Assembly: GCF_000341105.1 (NCBI RefSeq)
Contig: NZ_ANBB01000022.1
Coordinates: 1-64,000 of the forward strand
Direction: 5' to 3'
Source: Nocardiopsis potens DSM 45234
GTDB taxonomy: Bacteria > Actinomycetota > Actinomycetes > Streptosporangiales > Streptosporangiaceae
Length of the DNA: 64,000 nt
A program made the translations under genes and the position numbers. The notes under the pieces were generated by a model. The model saw only the letters and a list, made by a program, of their open reading frames with translations. It was not told the origin of the DNA and did not search any database. Of this stretch, positions 35,201 through 42,927 are shown piece after piece (position 1 is the first letter of the stretch; each line of letters starts with the position of its first letter).

Positions 35201-35267
35201 TGCATAATGCAGTTTTTTGCTTGACTTTCAGCATAACCTAGCTAACGATGAGTTAGCCCTAGCTAGG
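35201..35267. promoter_or_regulatory. AT-rich divergent promoter and operator-like repeats of the WhiJ-like set
   Basis: Rightward: -35 TTGACT (35221-35226), 17-nt spacer, and a weak -10 AACGAT (35244-35249). Leftward: -10 CATTAT (35209-35204) inside the palindrome TGCATAATGCA (35201-35211), with a possible -35 CTGAAA at 35231-35226. CCTAGCTA occurs at 35237-35244 and 35258-35265, 21 bp apart (two helical turns), and CCTAGCT also pairs with AGCTAGG at 35261-35267. The repeats overlap the rightward -10, so a repressor bound here could block it; the HTH protein is the obvious candidate. Confidence 0.6.
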
Positions 35268-35310
35268 TCAAGTCTGCTGGGACCGACGGAACTTCGCAGG
35301 AGAACAGCTG

Positions 35311-35610
35311 ATGTCCTCACGACTCGATGGCAGCTCCATCCGCACCTCCCTCCTCACCCGCCTGCTCACCGCCGTCCGCGCCCGGGGCGGCCAGGCGCTT
35401 CTCGCGCTCGGGGAGACCGAGCACCCCGTCCTCTACGTCCGCTACCGGGGGCGGACGGTCCCGGTGGTCGTCGTGCAGGCGATCGGCGGCGGGCACTGGT
35501 TCATCTGGGGCAGGTCCTCGTTCCTGGACACCTCGCAGGTGGAGCGGGCCGCCGAGGTCCTGGCCCCCGCGCCGTCCCTCCGGCCGCCGCGGCTCAGGGC
35601 GGTGGCGTGA
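35311..35610 (+). CDS. Small conserved protein next to the WhiJ-like regulator
   Basis: 99-residue protein with no assigned function. GGAG lies about 9 nt upstream of the ATG at 35311. The sequence has a central beta region HPVLYVRYRGRTVPVVVVQ followed by GGGHWFIWGRSSFLDTS. Small proteins of this kind are common beside HTH/DUF397 pairs in actinobacteria. Its stop overlaps the GTG start of the ATPase gene by 4 nt, which implies coupled translation. Confidence 0.75.
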   Translation: MSSRLDGSSIRTSLLTRLLTAVRARGGQALLALGETEHPVLYVRYRGRTVPVVVVQAIGGGHWFIWGRSSFLDTSQVERAAEVLAPAPSLRPPRLRAVA

Positions 35611-36053
35611 CGATGGGCGTGCCGCCTCCGGGGCGGGTCGCCACCGTCTCCGCGTTCTGGACGCTGCCCGGCGAGGCCGCCTACTGCCCGTGCGCACGCG
35701 CGATGACCAGGGCCGCGCTCTCCGATGTCCCACGGGTGGCCGAGGACGCCGAACTGGTCGTCGCGGAGCTGTTCTCGAACGGCTGCCGGCACACCCGCAG
35801 CGGTGAGGCGGGCGGCAGCATCGACCTCAGCGTCAACCTGCTGGCCGACGGCCTGACCCTGGTCTCCGTCGCCGACGAGGGACCGCTGTGGTCCGCGCCG
35901 GGGCTGCGCCCGCTCCTCCCCCCGCTCCCGCCTTCCGGCCCGCTCCGCACCGGCCTGCACGGGCTCCGCCTCGTCGCGTCGGTCTCCGACGAGTGGGGGT
36001 GCGACGGCAACGAACGCGGCGGCCACACCGTCTGGGCCGCGTTCCGCCCGTAG
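35607..36053 (+). CDS. HATPase_c anti-sigma-factor-like protein (RsbW/SpoIIAB type)
   Basis: 148-residue single-domain GHKL ATPase starting at the GTG at 35607 (overlapping the previous stop) or the ATG at 35613. The N box is VVAELFSNGCRHTR, the G1 box SVADEGP, and the G2-like sequence LRTGLHGLRLVASV. The final strand is HTVWAAFRP. There is no phospho-acceptor histidine, so it is a serine-kinase or anti-sigma regulatory ATPase rather than a sensor kinase. Together with the 35311 gene and the divergent HTH/DUF397 pair it forms a typical actinobacterial regulatory set. Its sigma or anti-anti-sigma partner is not in the window. Confidence 0.9.
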   Translation: MTMGVPPPGRVATVSAFWTLPGEAAYCPCARAMTRAALSDVPRVAEDAELVVAELFSNGCRHTRSGEAGGSIDLSVNLLADGLTLVSVADEGPLWSAPGLRPLLPPLPPSGPLRTGLHGLRLVASVSDEWGCDGNERGGHTVWAAFRP

Positions 36054-36095
36054 CGCCTCCGCGAACAGGCGGAGGACTGACCGTCGCCTCTCCCT

Positions 36096-36159
36096 GATGA
36101 TCTTGACGTTGCGGGGGTTTCAGAGCGCTCTGATACCCCCGCAAAACGCCAAGATCATC
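36096..36159. repeat. 64-bp imperfect palindrome, copy 2 of the dispersed family
   Basis: The left arm (36096-36126) begins GATGATCTTGACGTT and pairs with the right arm (36127-36159) apart from a 2-nt insertion and two substitutions; the centre CAGAGCGCTCTG is the same as in copy 1. It sits between the convergent ATPase and DUF6082 genes. Confidence 0.9.
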
Positions 36160-36171
36160 GGCCTGGGCGGC

Positions 36172-36981
36172 CTAGCGGAGGAACCTGCGGGCGGACGAGC
36201 GGCGGCGCGGGCGTGGCCGGGAGGCTTCGAGGCGCCTGGCGAGGAGTGCCGCGCCGAGGCCGGCCAGGAGGCCGGCGGCGGCTCCGGCCGCGGTGGGGAG
36301 GGCGGCGGGCGCCGGTGGGCGGGCGGGGGCCGAGGGCCGGTCCGGGGCCGGGGTGGGCGCCGCCGGGCGGCGCGGGCGTCCGGCGAACTCCTCGTCGAGG
36401 ATCGCGTGGAAGCGGCGGCTGCGCCGGGAGGCCGCGGTGGAGATGCGGACCTCGCGGACGTCGGCCCAGAAGTCCCAGCCGACCCGGCCCGCGAAGAGCC
36501 TCGCGGCGAGGGCGCGGAGGTGGCCGTCGTCGATGGAGCGGGACTCGTAGGCCATCTCCCACTGGGACAGGATCATGTTGGTGTACATGCTCTGCCGCTG
36601 GGCGGTGCCGCCCGCGTCGGTCAGGTTCTCTCCCCAGCAGGCGGCGTAGACCGGGTCCTCCATCGCCATCCGGAGCAGTTCCGCGTTGGATTCCCGCAGG
36701 GCGTTCTCCCTGGACAGGCGGGTCTCCCGGGCCTGCAGGACGAGGGTGGCGGCGACTCCGATCAGCGCCGCGCCGGCGAGCAGCGCCGAGGCGGCGCCGT
36801 AGGTCTGGCCGATGAAGCTCAGCCGCTCCCAGTACTCGGGGCCGCCGCCGAGGCCGTCCAGGGCCAGCGGTGAGAGGCCGAGCAGGACGGCGCCGACGAC
36901 GAACACCAGGACCAGCGAGAGCAGCGGCCAGGGGCGGAACGCGCCCCGGTCGGCCCCGCGCGGCGGGCGGGCGCGGTTCAG
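36172..36981 (-). CDS. DUF6082-like membrane protein
   Basis: Probable 269-residue protein. The N-terminal part has two transmembrane helices (LLSLVLVFVVGAVLLGL and ASALLAGAALIGVAATLVLQ). These lead into ARETRLSRENALRESNAELLRMAMEDP and a helical cytoplasmic domain with MYTNMILSQWEMAYE, as in the streptomycete DUF6082 family. A Pro/Ala linker and a third hydrophobic stretch lie near the end. The start is unclear: a CTG at 36981 would overlap the DUF6879 stop as CTGA; an ATG at 37125 would overlap that gene by about 150 bp. No ribosome site decides it. Confidence 0.65.
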   Translation of the reverse strand: MNRARPPRGADRGAFRPWPLLSLVLVFVVGAVLLGLSPLALDGLGGGPEYWERLSFIGQTYGAASALLAGAALIGVAATLVLQARETRLSRENALRESNAELLRMAMEDPVYAACWGENLTDAGGTAQRQSMYTNMILSQWEMAYESRSIDDGHLRALAARLFAGRVGWDFWADVREVRISTAASRRSRRFHAILDEEFAGRPRRPAAPTPAPDRPSAPARPPAPAALPTAAGAAAGLLAGLGAALLARRLEASRPRPRRRSSARRFLR

Positions 36982-37592
36982 CGCCGGGCCGGGGCCGGTG
37001 CGGGCAGGCCCGCGATCTCCCGGTCGAAGAACGCGGTCAGCGGCTCGGCCCGGGCGAAGAGCCCCGCCAGCTGCGCTGCGCAGCGCGCGATCGCCCCGGG
37101 GTCGTCGATCCTGCGGCCTCCGCATGGGGCCCCTTCCCCGTCGTAGCGGACTTCGTACATCACCCTCTCCCCGAGTATGACGACCTCGGGAAGGGGGCGC
37201 TGCCGTTCCAGCCCGGCGACCTGGCCGGCGCGCAGGACCCGCAGCGACTGGCCGGCCTCGGCCAGCATCCGCAGGAACTGCATCTCCCACTGCACGTACG
37301 GGGTGACCGGGAACTCGACGATCCTGATCCGCTTGGTGGCGATGCCCTGCTCGGCGTCCTGGCGCGCCATCGCGTCGGCCTCGGTGCGGTCCTGCTCGTT
37401 GAGTTCCAGGGACCGCTCCCAGTCCCCCGCAGCGAACGCCTCCCAGCTGGCGTCACCGTGCTCCTTGAAGGTCTGCCCGCGTTCCAGTTTCCAGAAGACG
37501 CCCCGGGTCCGCCGGTATTCGGCCCAGTAGTCGGCAAGGTAGTCGGGGCTCGCCATCTCCCTTCCCGGCAGGTCCGCCACCTTCTCAAGCAT
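36978..37592 (-). CDS. DUF6879 family protein
   Basis: 204-residue soluble protein of a family common in actinomycetes. Recognisable pieces are YLADYWAEYRRTRGVFWKLERG, FKEHGDASWEAFAAGDWERS, KRIRIVEFPVTPYVQWEM and VMYEVRYD. Family function is unknown; such genes are often close to HTH/DUF397 regulators. The start overlaps the preceding 37585 gene by 8 nt and the stop abuts the DUF6082-like gene, so the three form an operon. Confidence 0.82.
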   Translation of the reverse strand: MLEKVADLPGREMASPDYLADYWAEYRRTRGVFWKLERGQTFKEHGDASWEAFAAGDWERSLELNEQDRTEADAMARQDAEQGIATKRIRIVEFPVTPYVQWEMQFLRMLAEAGQSLRVLRAGQVAGLERQRPLPEVVILGERVMYEVRYDGEGAPCGGRRIDDPGAIARCAAQLAGLFARAEPLTAFFDREIAGLPAPAPARR

Positions 37593-37854
37593 CGGGGATC
37601 TCCCTCTTCGCCTCGGTCAGCATGATCCTGGGGATGACCACCAGGCTCTCGTCGTCTCCGATACTGACCTCCGAGGGCAGCCGGCCGCGGTAGGCGCGAG
37701 TGAGATCGCGGCCGATCACCGCGAAATCCCCGTTGTCGAGCTCCCATATGTCCGGGCATTGCGGACCTGCCTTGGTCACTCCCAATTCAATGGGCGATCT
37801 CCCGATTCGCCGGTTGAACTCCGATTCCGGGTCGGCCTCCCAGAGACGGGGCAT
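37585..37854 (-). CDS. Small conserved protein preceding DUF6879
   Basis: 89-residue protein (MPRLWEADPESEFNRRIGRS onward) with the segment PDIWELDNGDFAVIGRDLT. It is typical of the small partner found upstream of DUF6879 genes. No function is known. It is the first gene of the three-gene unit; its promoter must lie in 37855-38000, which is AT-richer (CCATAAATATTC near 37959). Confidence 0.75.
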   Translation of the reverse strand: MPRLWEADPESEFNRRIGRSPIELGVTKAGPQCPDIWELDNGDFAVIGRDLTRAYRGRLPSEVSIGDDESLVVIPRIMLTEAKREIPDA

Positions 37855-38170
37855 GCGGGGCTCCTCCGATCTTTCCGGTCTCGCGATGCCCCGCCTATAC
37901 CCGGGTTCACGCCGCGGACACGACCCATTCCGGTGAGGCTTCCTTCACCTGCCGCTTCCGGCCATAAATATTCTCCGGGGCGGCGGATGATCCATTCGCA
38001 CAGCACTCAAGAGATATCGGGCCGGAGCCCTCGCGGCACCGCTTTCAGGAGAAACGGAAAGGGGATTTCGGAACTCTGATGCATTCCGCCCGCACGATCA
38101 CCGATGGGCCGCCGGCTCGGCTCCGGCGCGAGGCGCTGCGGGCGAGCCGGGTCTCGGTCCGGGCGCGGGG
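37855..38170. other. Intergenic region, no gene seen
   Basis: Lies between the start of the DUF6879 unit and the end of the AbiEi-like gene. It is mixed in composition with AT-richer patches near 37955-38060. I see no credible gene, hairpin family copy or RNA. Confidence 0.4.
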
Positions 38171-39082
38171 TCATCGGAGCGCCTCGGCGACCTCGGCGAC
38201 CAGGTGCCTCGGGCGGGCGAGGTCGTCGCCGGTGAACCTGAGCAGGCGCAGGCCGGGGCGGGCGCGGCGGAGGGCGCGCTCCTGCCCCGGGGAGAGGCGG
38301 CGGTCGGGGTCGGCGACGACCGGGCCGCGCTCCCACCAGAGCGGGGCGTGGACCGTTCCTCCGCCGGGGACCGGGACCGGGTGGTAGAGGTCGTCCGGGG
38401 AGACGCCCGCGTCGGCACAGACCAGCCGGATCCGGGTCTCCAGCGGGCTGCGGGCGCGCGGGTCGGCCAGCCACCACCAGCGCTCGGAGGCGGCCCCGCC
38501 GGCCCTCGCCTCGTTCAGCCCCGGCTGCTCGAACAGCCGCCGGCCGGTGATCAGCCCCTGGGCCAGGGCCGAGTCCATGAGCGAGACGGCGGTGTCCCGG
38601 TCGACGCAGAGCACGGTGTCGCGCAGGGTGCGGGCGGGATCGGTGACCCGGAGCCCCTCCCGGCAGGCCAGCTCGTGCCGGCCGATGTACCAGGTGCCGA
38701 CCCGGACGCCGGGCGGCCGGGCCCGGCGGCAGGAGGCGGGCACGGTCATGTGCACCGCCCCGCCGTTCCAGGCGGGCAGCCCTTCCAGCCCCCACAGCCG
38801 GGCCGCGGTGGGCCCGGAGGCGACCGCCCCCGGCCCCAGCGCCAGCTGGGCCGCCTTCACCGCCCTGCGCAGCCGCGCGACGGCGGAGGGGGTGCGCTCC
38901 GCGCAGGCGGCGCGCACGGTGTAGACGTCCGGCAGCAGGCGCCCCCACTCGCGGCGGCGCAGCAGCAGGTGGATGCGGTTGTCGTCGATGCCGAAGTGCC
39001 GGGCCTGCCGGTGGCTGATCAGCCCGTACTGGCGGGAGGCGGTGTTCAGGACTTCGCGGATCTCGCGGGGGTGCAGACGCAT
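38171..39082 (-). CDS. AbiEi-like winged-helix protein with DUF559/Vsr-like C-terminal domain, orphan
   Basis: 303-residue protein. The N-terminus (about 8-60) is the AbiEi-type winged helix: YGLISHRQARHFGIDDNRIH and LLRRREWGRLLPDVYTV. The middle resembles the AbiEi antitoxin body (ASGPTAARLWGLEGLP, PARTLRDTVLCVDRDTAVSL). The last 90 residues (RSPLETRIRLVCADAG through GLRLLRFTGDDL) resemble DUF559/Vsr endonuclease-like domains, but the usual E-x-D-G catalytic sequence reads VVADPDRR, so activity is doubtful. AbiEi normally represses an AbiEii nucleotidyltransferase toxin; no such gene is adjacent, so this is an orphan of the kind frequent in actinobacteria. Confidence 0.82.
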   Translation of the reverse strand: MRLHPREIREVLNTASRQYGLISHRQARHFGIDDNRIHLLLRRREWGRLLPDVYTVRAACAERTPSAVARLRRAVKAAQLALGPGAVASGPTAARLWGLEGLPAWNGGAVHMTVPASCRRARPPGVRVGTWYIGRHELACREGLRVTDPARTLRDTVLCVDRDTAVSLMDSALAQGLITGRRLFEQPGLNEARAGGAASERWWWLADPRARSPLETRIRLVCADAGVSPDDLYHPVPVPGGGTVHAPLWWERGPVVADPDRRLSPGQERALRRARPGLRLLRFTGDDLARPRHLVAEVAEALR

Positions 39083-39295
39083 GCCTCCACGGTGCGCTCC
39101 CGGGGCGGGTTCCGGTAGGGCGGATCACCGGGCTGTGGACGGCTCCGCGGCGCCCCCTGTGGACAACCTGAAAAGCCCGGTACGCAGTGGATTGCGGCGC
39201 GTCGCCGGGCGATAGCATCGCCGGGTCGGGCACAGCGCTCCGGGCGCCCCGCGCCGCGGGGCGCCGCCGGGGCCGGCGGGAGAGCCACAGGAGCC

Positions 39296-40075
39296 ATGGG
39301 AACGGACGACACGACGCAGATGGAAAACGAAACGACCCAGGTCATGAGCAGGACGGGCGAGTTCTCCACCACGCTGGGCTGGGAGGAGTCGACGCGCAAC
39401 CGGTTGGCCGCGGCGATGGACCGGTTCTCCGGGCCGCTGGCCGACCTGGTGGAGCGCGACGCCAACGACGGCGACACCCGCATGCTGGTCACCGATTTCC
39501 TGAGCTACGGCCTCAACTTCAGCAAGTACGAGGAACTCACCACCGAGTACCGCACCAGCGGCGACTCCATCGACTACGCGCTCCGCCTGGACGGGAAGCT
39601 GTTCGCGCCGATCGAGGTGAAGCGGGTCGGCCAGTCCCTGGACGCGCGCAACCTCCAGCCGTCCCGCCGGCTCGCCCTGGACGAGGGCGCCGAATGGCTC
39701 ATCCTCACCAACGGCCGGGCCTGGCAGGTCTACCACCTGCGCCCCGACCCCGACGGCGGTTCCCCCGAAACCGTGCGGATCCTCGACGTGGACCTGACCG
39801 CCGAGGGCGAGGAGGCGCACAACCGCAGCGTGGACGCCCTGTTCCACATCACCCACGAGGCCATCGAGCACGGCCGGCTGGACGACCTCCGCAAGTGGCG
39901 GGAGGCGGTCGAACCGGCCCCGCTGGCCGAGGTGCTGCAGAGCGGGCCGGTGGTCCGCGCCATCCGCCACGAGCTGCGCCGGATCACCGGCCACTCCGGC
40001 CACATCGGGGACGACGAGGAGATCCTGCGCACCCTGGCGGAGGAGGTCATCGGGCGCCGGGTCGCCACCTCCTGA
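39296..40075 (+). CDS. Solitary type I restriction HsdR N-terminal (PD-(D/E)xK-like) protein
   Basis: 259-residue protein with AGGAG 5-6 nt upstream of the ATG. The HSDR_N nuclease fold is indicated by RMLVTDFLSYGLNFSKYEEL, SIDYALRLDGKLFAPIEVKR (Asp and the E-x-K pair of PD-(D/E)xK) and WLILTNGRAWQVYHL. In type I restriction enzymes this domain cuts DNA, but here it is free of any helicase. The C-terminal 90 residues are helical and charged. No hsdM or hsdS gene is nearby. It may be a stand-alone nuclease or a regulatory remnant. Confidence 0.85.
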   Translation: MGTDDTTQMENETTQVMSRTGEFSTTLGWEESTRNRLAAAMDRFSGPLADLVERDANDGDTRMLVTDFLSYGLNFSKYEELTTEYRTSGDSIDYALRLDGKLFAPIEVKRVGQSLDARNLQPSRRLALDEGAEWLILTNGRAWQVYHLRPDPDGGSPETVRILDVDLTAEGEEAHNRSVDALFHITHEAIEHGRLDDLRKWREAVEPAPLAEVLQSGPVVRAIRHELRRITGHSGHIGDDEEILRTLAEEVIGRRVATS

Positions 40076-40210
40076 CCGGATCCGGCCCGGCGGCGGGCGC
40101 CGCTCCCCGGGGCGGCCGGGCGGGGCGCGCCGCCGGGCGCCGGCGCCCGGCCGGAGGCGGCCCGCCGCTATAGCGTTGAAGCCCGACCCGACTCCGGAGA
40201 GGACGACCAC

Positions 40211-40705
40211 ATGCCGGACCACGCCACCTCTGGACACGTGAGACAGCTGGCCCGGGGGCGCCGCCGCAGCCCCGCGGTGGCGGCCCTCACCGGGCTGCTG
40301 GAGCGGACCGGCGCCGTCTCCCGGGTCGACGCCGCCTTCGGCGATCCGGTCTCGGCCGGGGGCGCGACGGTGGTGCCGGTCGCGCGGGTCCGGCACATCG
40401 CCTCGGCCGGGCTGGCCGCGGGCCGGGTCCCGGGGACCGGTGCCGACGGCGGCGGGGGCGCCGGCTACGCCAGCGTCCGCCCGATGGGCTACATCCTGCT
40501 GAACGGGGGCGGGGCCGAGTTCCACCCGATCCGCAGGCCGGCGGCGCTGCTGGTGCTGCCCCTCGCCGTGATCACCGCCGCCACCGCGGCCCGCATCGTC
40601 GGCGTATCGGTCCGCGCGGCCCGCCGGCGCCGCCGGGACCGCCTGGCCGCCCGCTGCGACTCCGCCCCGGCCGCCGCGCCCGCGGAGGACCCGGCGGAGG
40701 ACTGA
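40211..40705 (+). CDS. GerW/YtfJ-family sporulation-associated protein
   Basis: 164-residue protein. The centre follows the Spore_YtfJ pattern: FGDPVSAGGATVVPVARVRH, a Gly-rich stretch GTGADGGGGAGYASVRPMGY, and HPIRRPAALLVLPL. One hydrophobic helix (about 120-140) precedes a basic tail, so it is probably membrane-associated. GerW/YtfJ of Bacillus sits in the spore coat; actinobacterial members are of unknown role. It shares direction with the HsdR-N gene 135 bp upstream. Confidence 0.78.
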   Translation: MPDHATSGHVRQLARGRRRSPAVAALTGLLERTGAVSRVDAAFGDPVSAGGATVVPVARVRHIASAGLAAGRVPGTGADGGGGAGYASVRPMGYILLNGGGAEFHPIRRPAALLVLPLAVITAATAARIVGVSVRAARRRRRDRLAARCDSAPAAAPAEDPAED

Positions 40706-41083
40706 CCCGCCCGGGATCGGGCGCTTCAGCCCAGGACGTACGGCCCGGCGGCTCTTCCAGGGGCGGCCGTTCCGCCTCCGGGGATGTGCGGTTTTCGCGT
40801 TCCGCCTCGCCCGCCTTCCCGGCCGGTTCCCGGAGGCGCCTTGCCGCCGAAGGCCTCCGGCCCCGGCCGAGGTGCCATCGCAGAACCCGGTGGGCGGGCG
40901 TCCGAAGGCGTCGGCGGGAAGCGCCCGGGCCGAATGCGGCATGCGGCTCCCGTGCTCCCCGCCTCTGCTCGGGCGGCCCGGGGAAGGCCCGCGAGGCGGC
41001 CGTCGCCCCTGAGCAGCCGAGACGGCGGCAGGGGCGCGCACCGCCCGACGGGCCGCTCCGCCCGCCCCGGGTCCTCTCCCGGG
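40706..41083. other. Intergenic region, no gene seen
   Basis: GC-rich stretch between the YtfJ-like gene and palindrome copy 3. Several open frames run through it on both strands, but their translations are Arg/Gly/Pro/Ala mixtures without domain sequence, so I treat it as non-coding. Confidence 0.4.
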
Positions 41084-41147
41084 CGATGATCTCGGCGTTG
41101 CGGCCCCGTCGACGCGCGTCGACGGGGCCGCAACGCCGAGATCATCG
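41084..41147. repeat. 64-bp perfect palindrome, copy 3 of the dispersed family
   Basis: Perfect palindrome with 32-bp arms, each starting CGATGATCTCGGCGTTGCGG, centred at 41115/41116. The inner part (GTCGACGC) is unrelated to copies 1 and 2, yet fully self-complementary. It lies between the convergent YtfJ-like and TIGR04222 genes. Confidence 0.95.
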
Positions 41148-41196
41148 GAGAAGGGACAGGGGCGGGGCGCTCTCCGGTGCTCGCGGTCCTTTCCCG

Positions 41197-42141
41197 TCAA
41201 CGATCCCGGGCTCTTCCGGGAGGACTGCCGGGCGCCCGGCAGTCCGCGGCGATGCGCAGCAGGTCCTCCGGGGCGACCGCGCCGTCCGGGGCCGTCGGCC
41301 AGGAGAGGGCGCCGCGCCGAGGGGGCGGGGCGCCGTCCATGTCGGCCATGGCCGCGAACCCGGTGAGGGCGGTGAAGCGGAGCGCCTCGCCGGTCCGGAG
41401 CGGGACGGCCGGGTCGGCGCCGATCTCCACCGCCGCGCGCTCCTCGGCGAGCAGCCGGGATCCGGCCGCCGTCCGCGGCTCGGGGCGGCCGGCGGTCCGG
41501 TCCGCCAGTACGGCCGCCCCGAGCAGGCAGAGCAGCAGCACCGCGCCGAGGAGTTCCCAGCGGACCGAGGCGCCCGGCAGCGGGGCGGCCGCGAGCTGCA
41601 GCGCCGACCAGAGCACGAGCAGTGCGGCGAGGACGCCGATGAGCCGCAGCGCCCCCGCCCGGGCGGCGCGGGCGCCCGGCAGGCGCGGGTCGTCCCGGTA
41701 GAGGCCGAGGCCGGCCAGGCGCCGTACGGTCTCCGGGTGCTCGCCGGCCGCCGCCTCGGACAGCGCCGCCGCGGGGTCGGCCGGGCCCTCGCCGAGCGTG
41801 CGCAGCAGCGCCCACCCGGCCTCGGAGTCCTCCGGCGAGGGGCCCGGCGGAGCGGCCCGCTCCAGGCGGCCGCCGCTCCCGAGGCGGATCCGCCCGGCCA
41901 GGGCGAGGCCGGTGAGCGCCGTCTCCGCGGCGCGCAGCGGTCCGCCCGCAAGGAAGCCCAGCTCCTCCGGGGTGAGCGCGCCGACCGGCGCGCCCGGCCC
42001 GGACCCCGGGGCGGGGGCGCGGTGCAGCAGGTGCGCGCGGCCCAGCCGGACCAGCGCGAACAGGGCGGCGAGCCAGGCGGCGAGCAGCGGCCACATCTGC
42101 GGCCGGAGCAGGACCGCCCACCAGCCCGCGTCCTCCGGCAT
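41197..42141 (-). CDS. TIGR04222 domain-containing membrane protein
   Basis: 314-residue protein. The signature region is GALTPEELGFLAGGPLRAAETALTGL, which matches the TIGR04222 family of actinobacterial membrane proteins. Hydrophobic helices are seen at about 15-30 (MWPLLAAWLAALFALVRL) and two more at 160-215. A winged-helix-like domain occupies about 55-110. A C-terminal cytoplasmic part follows, without the Gly/Cys-rich end that many members have. Function unknown. Confidence 0.8.
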   Translation of the reverse strand: MPEDAGWWAVLLRPQMWPLLAAWLAALFALVRLGRAHLLHRAPAPGSGPGAPVGALTPEELGFLAGGPLRAAETALTGLALAGRIRLGSGGRLERAAPPGPSPEDSEAGWALLRTLGEGPADPAAALSEAAAGEHPETVRRLAGLGLYRDDPRLPGARAARAGALRLIGVLAALLVLWSALQLAAAPLPGASVRWELLGAVLLLCLLGAAVLADRTAGRPEPRTAAGSRLLAEERAAVEIGADPAVPLRTGEALRFTALTGFAAMADMDGAPPPRRGALSWPTAPDGAVAPEDLLRIAADCRAPGSPPGRARDR

Positions 42142-42440
42142 CGCTCCCCCGGCCTCCCGTTCCCGCAGGGCGGTCGTCCCGTACGGCCACCCTAACGACG
42201 ACCTCGGCGCCGGGGCGGCTCCGAGCGGCCCTGCAGGGGCGGGAGAAATGGAGCCGGTCCGGTTCGCGTGCAGGGCTGGTATTCGGGGTGGGGCGGGGCG
42301 GGCGGCCTCGATCAGTAAAGAAACCTATCTATTTGGGCGCCGGTGATTTACGATGCGGTTCCCCCGGGAAAAGGCCGAGGTCTCAACGGTGCGACGCGGC
42401 CGGACCGGGGTCACCCCGCTCATGCAATGCAGGAGATTCC

Positions 42441-42899
42441 ATGACCGAGAAGGCACCGGAGTCCGCCCCGCGCACCCGAAGCACCGCCCCCTCCGACATC
42501 GCCTCCCTCATCGGCCGGCTCGCCGTCGGCTCCGTCTTCATCGCCCACGGCCTGCCCAAGGCCACCGACCCGCAGGGCGCCGCGCAGGACTTCGCCGACC
42601 TGGGCGTCCCCTTCCCCGCCCTCTCCGCCCTGCTGGGGGCCGCCATCGAGGTGGGCGGCGGCCTGGCGCTGATCATCGGCCTGGCACTGCCGCTCGCCGG
42701 GCTGGCCCTGGCGTTCATGATGGCCGCCGCCTACTGCTTCGCCCATGTCGGCGCCCCCATGGTCGGCGGCTACGAACTCCTCCTGGTGCTGGGGGCGTCC
42801 GCGCTCGCCCTGGGGTTCACCGGAGGGCGCTACTCCCTCGACGGGCTCCTGCCCTGGAGCCGCCTCGGGCGGTCCGGCACCGCCGGGGCCGCCGCCTGA
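42441..42899 (+). CDS. DoxX family membrane protein
   Basis: 152-residue protein with AGGAG 6 nt upstream of the ATG at 42441. Four transmembrane helices are readable after a polar N-terminus, with the DoxX features GRLAVGSVFIAHGLPK, FPALSALLGAAIEVGGGLAL and FMMAAAYCFAHVG. DoxX proteins are linked to redox or oxidative-stress functions (quinol oxidation, SseA partner), but the exact role here is open. The AT-richer stretch at 42310-42355 probably holds its promoter. Confidence 0.9.
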   Translation: MTEKAPESAPRTRSTAPSDIASLIGRLAVGSVFIAHGLPKATDPQGAAQDFADLGVPFPALSALLGAAIEVGGGLALIIGLALPLAGLALAFMMAAAYCFAHVGAPMVGGYELLLVLGASALALGFTGGRYSLDGLLPWSRLGRSGTAGAAA

Positions 42900-42927
42900 G
42901 CGCGGGGCGGCGCGGCGGACGGGTCCG

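Noticed and set aside
40706-41083. Open frames on both strands after the YtfJ-like gene
   Set aside because: Arg/Gly/Pro/Ala-rich translations, no ribosome sites, no family motifs.
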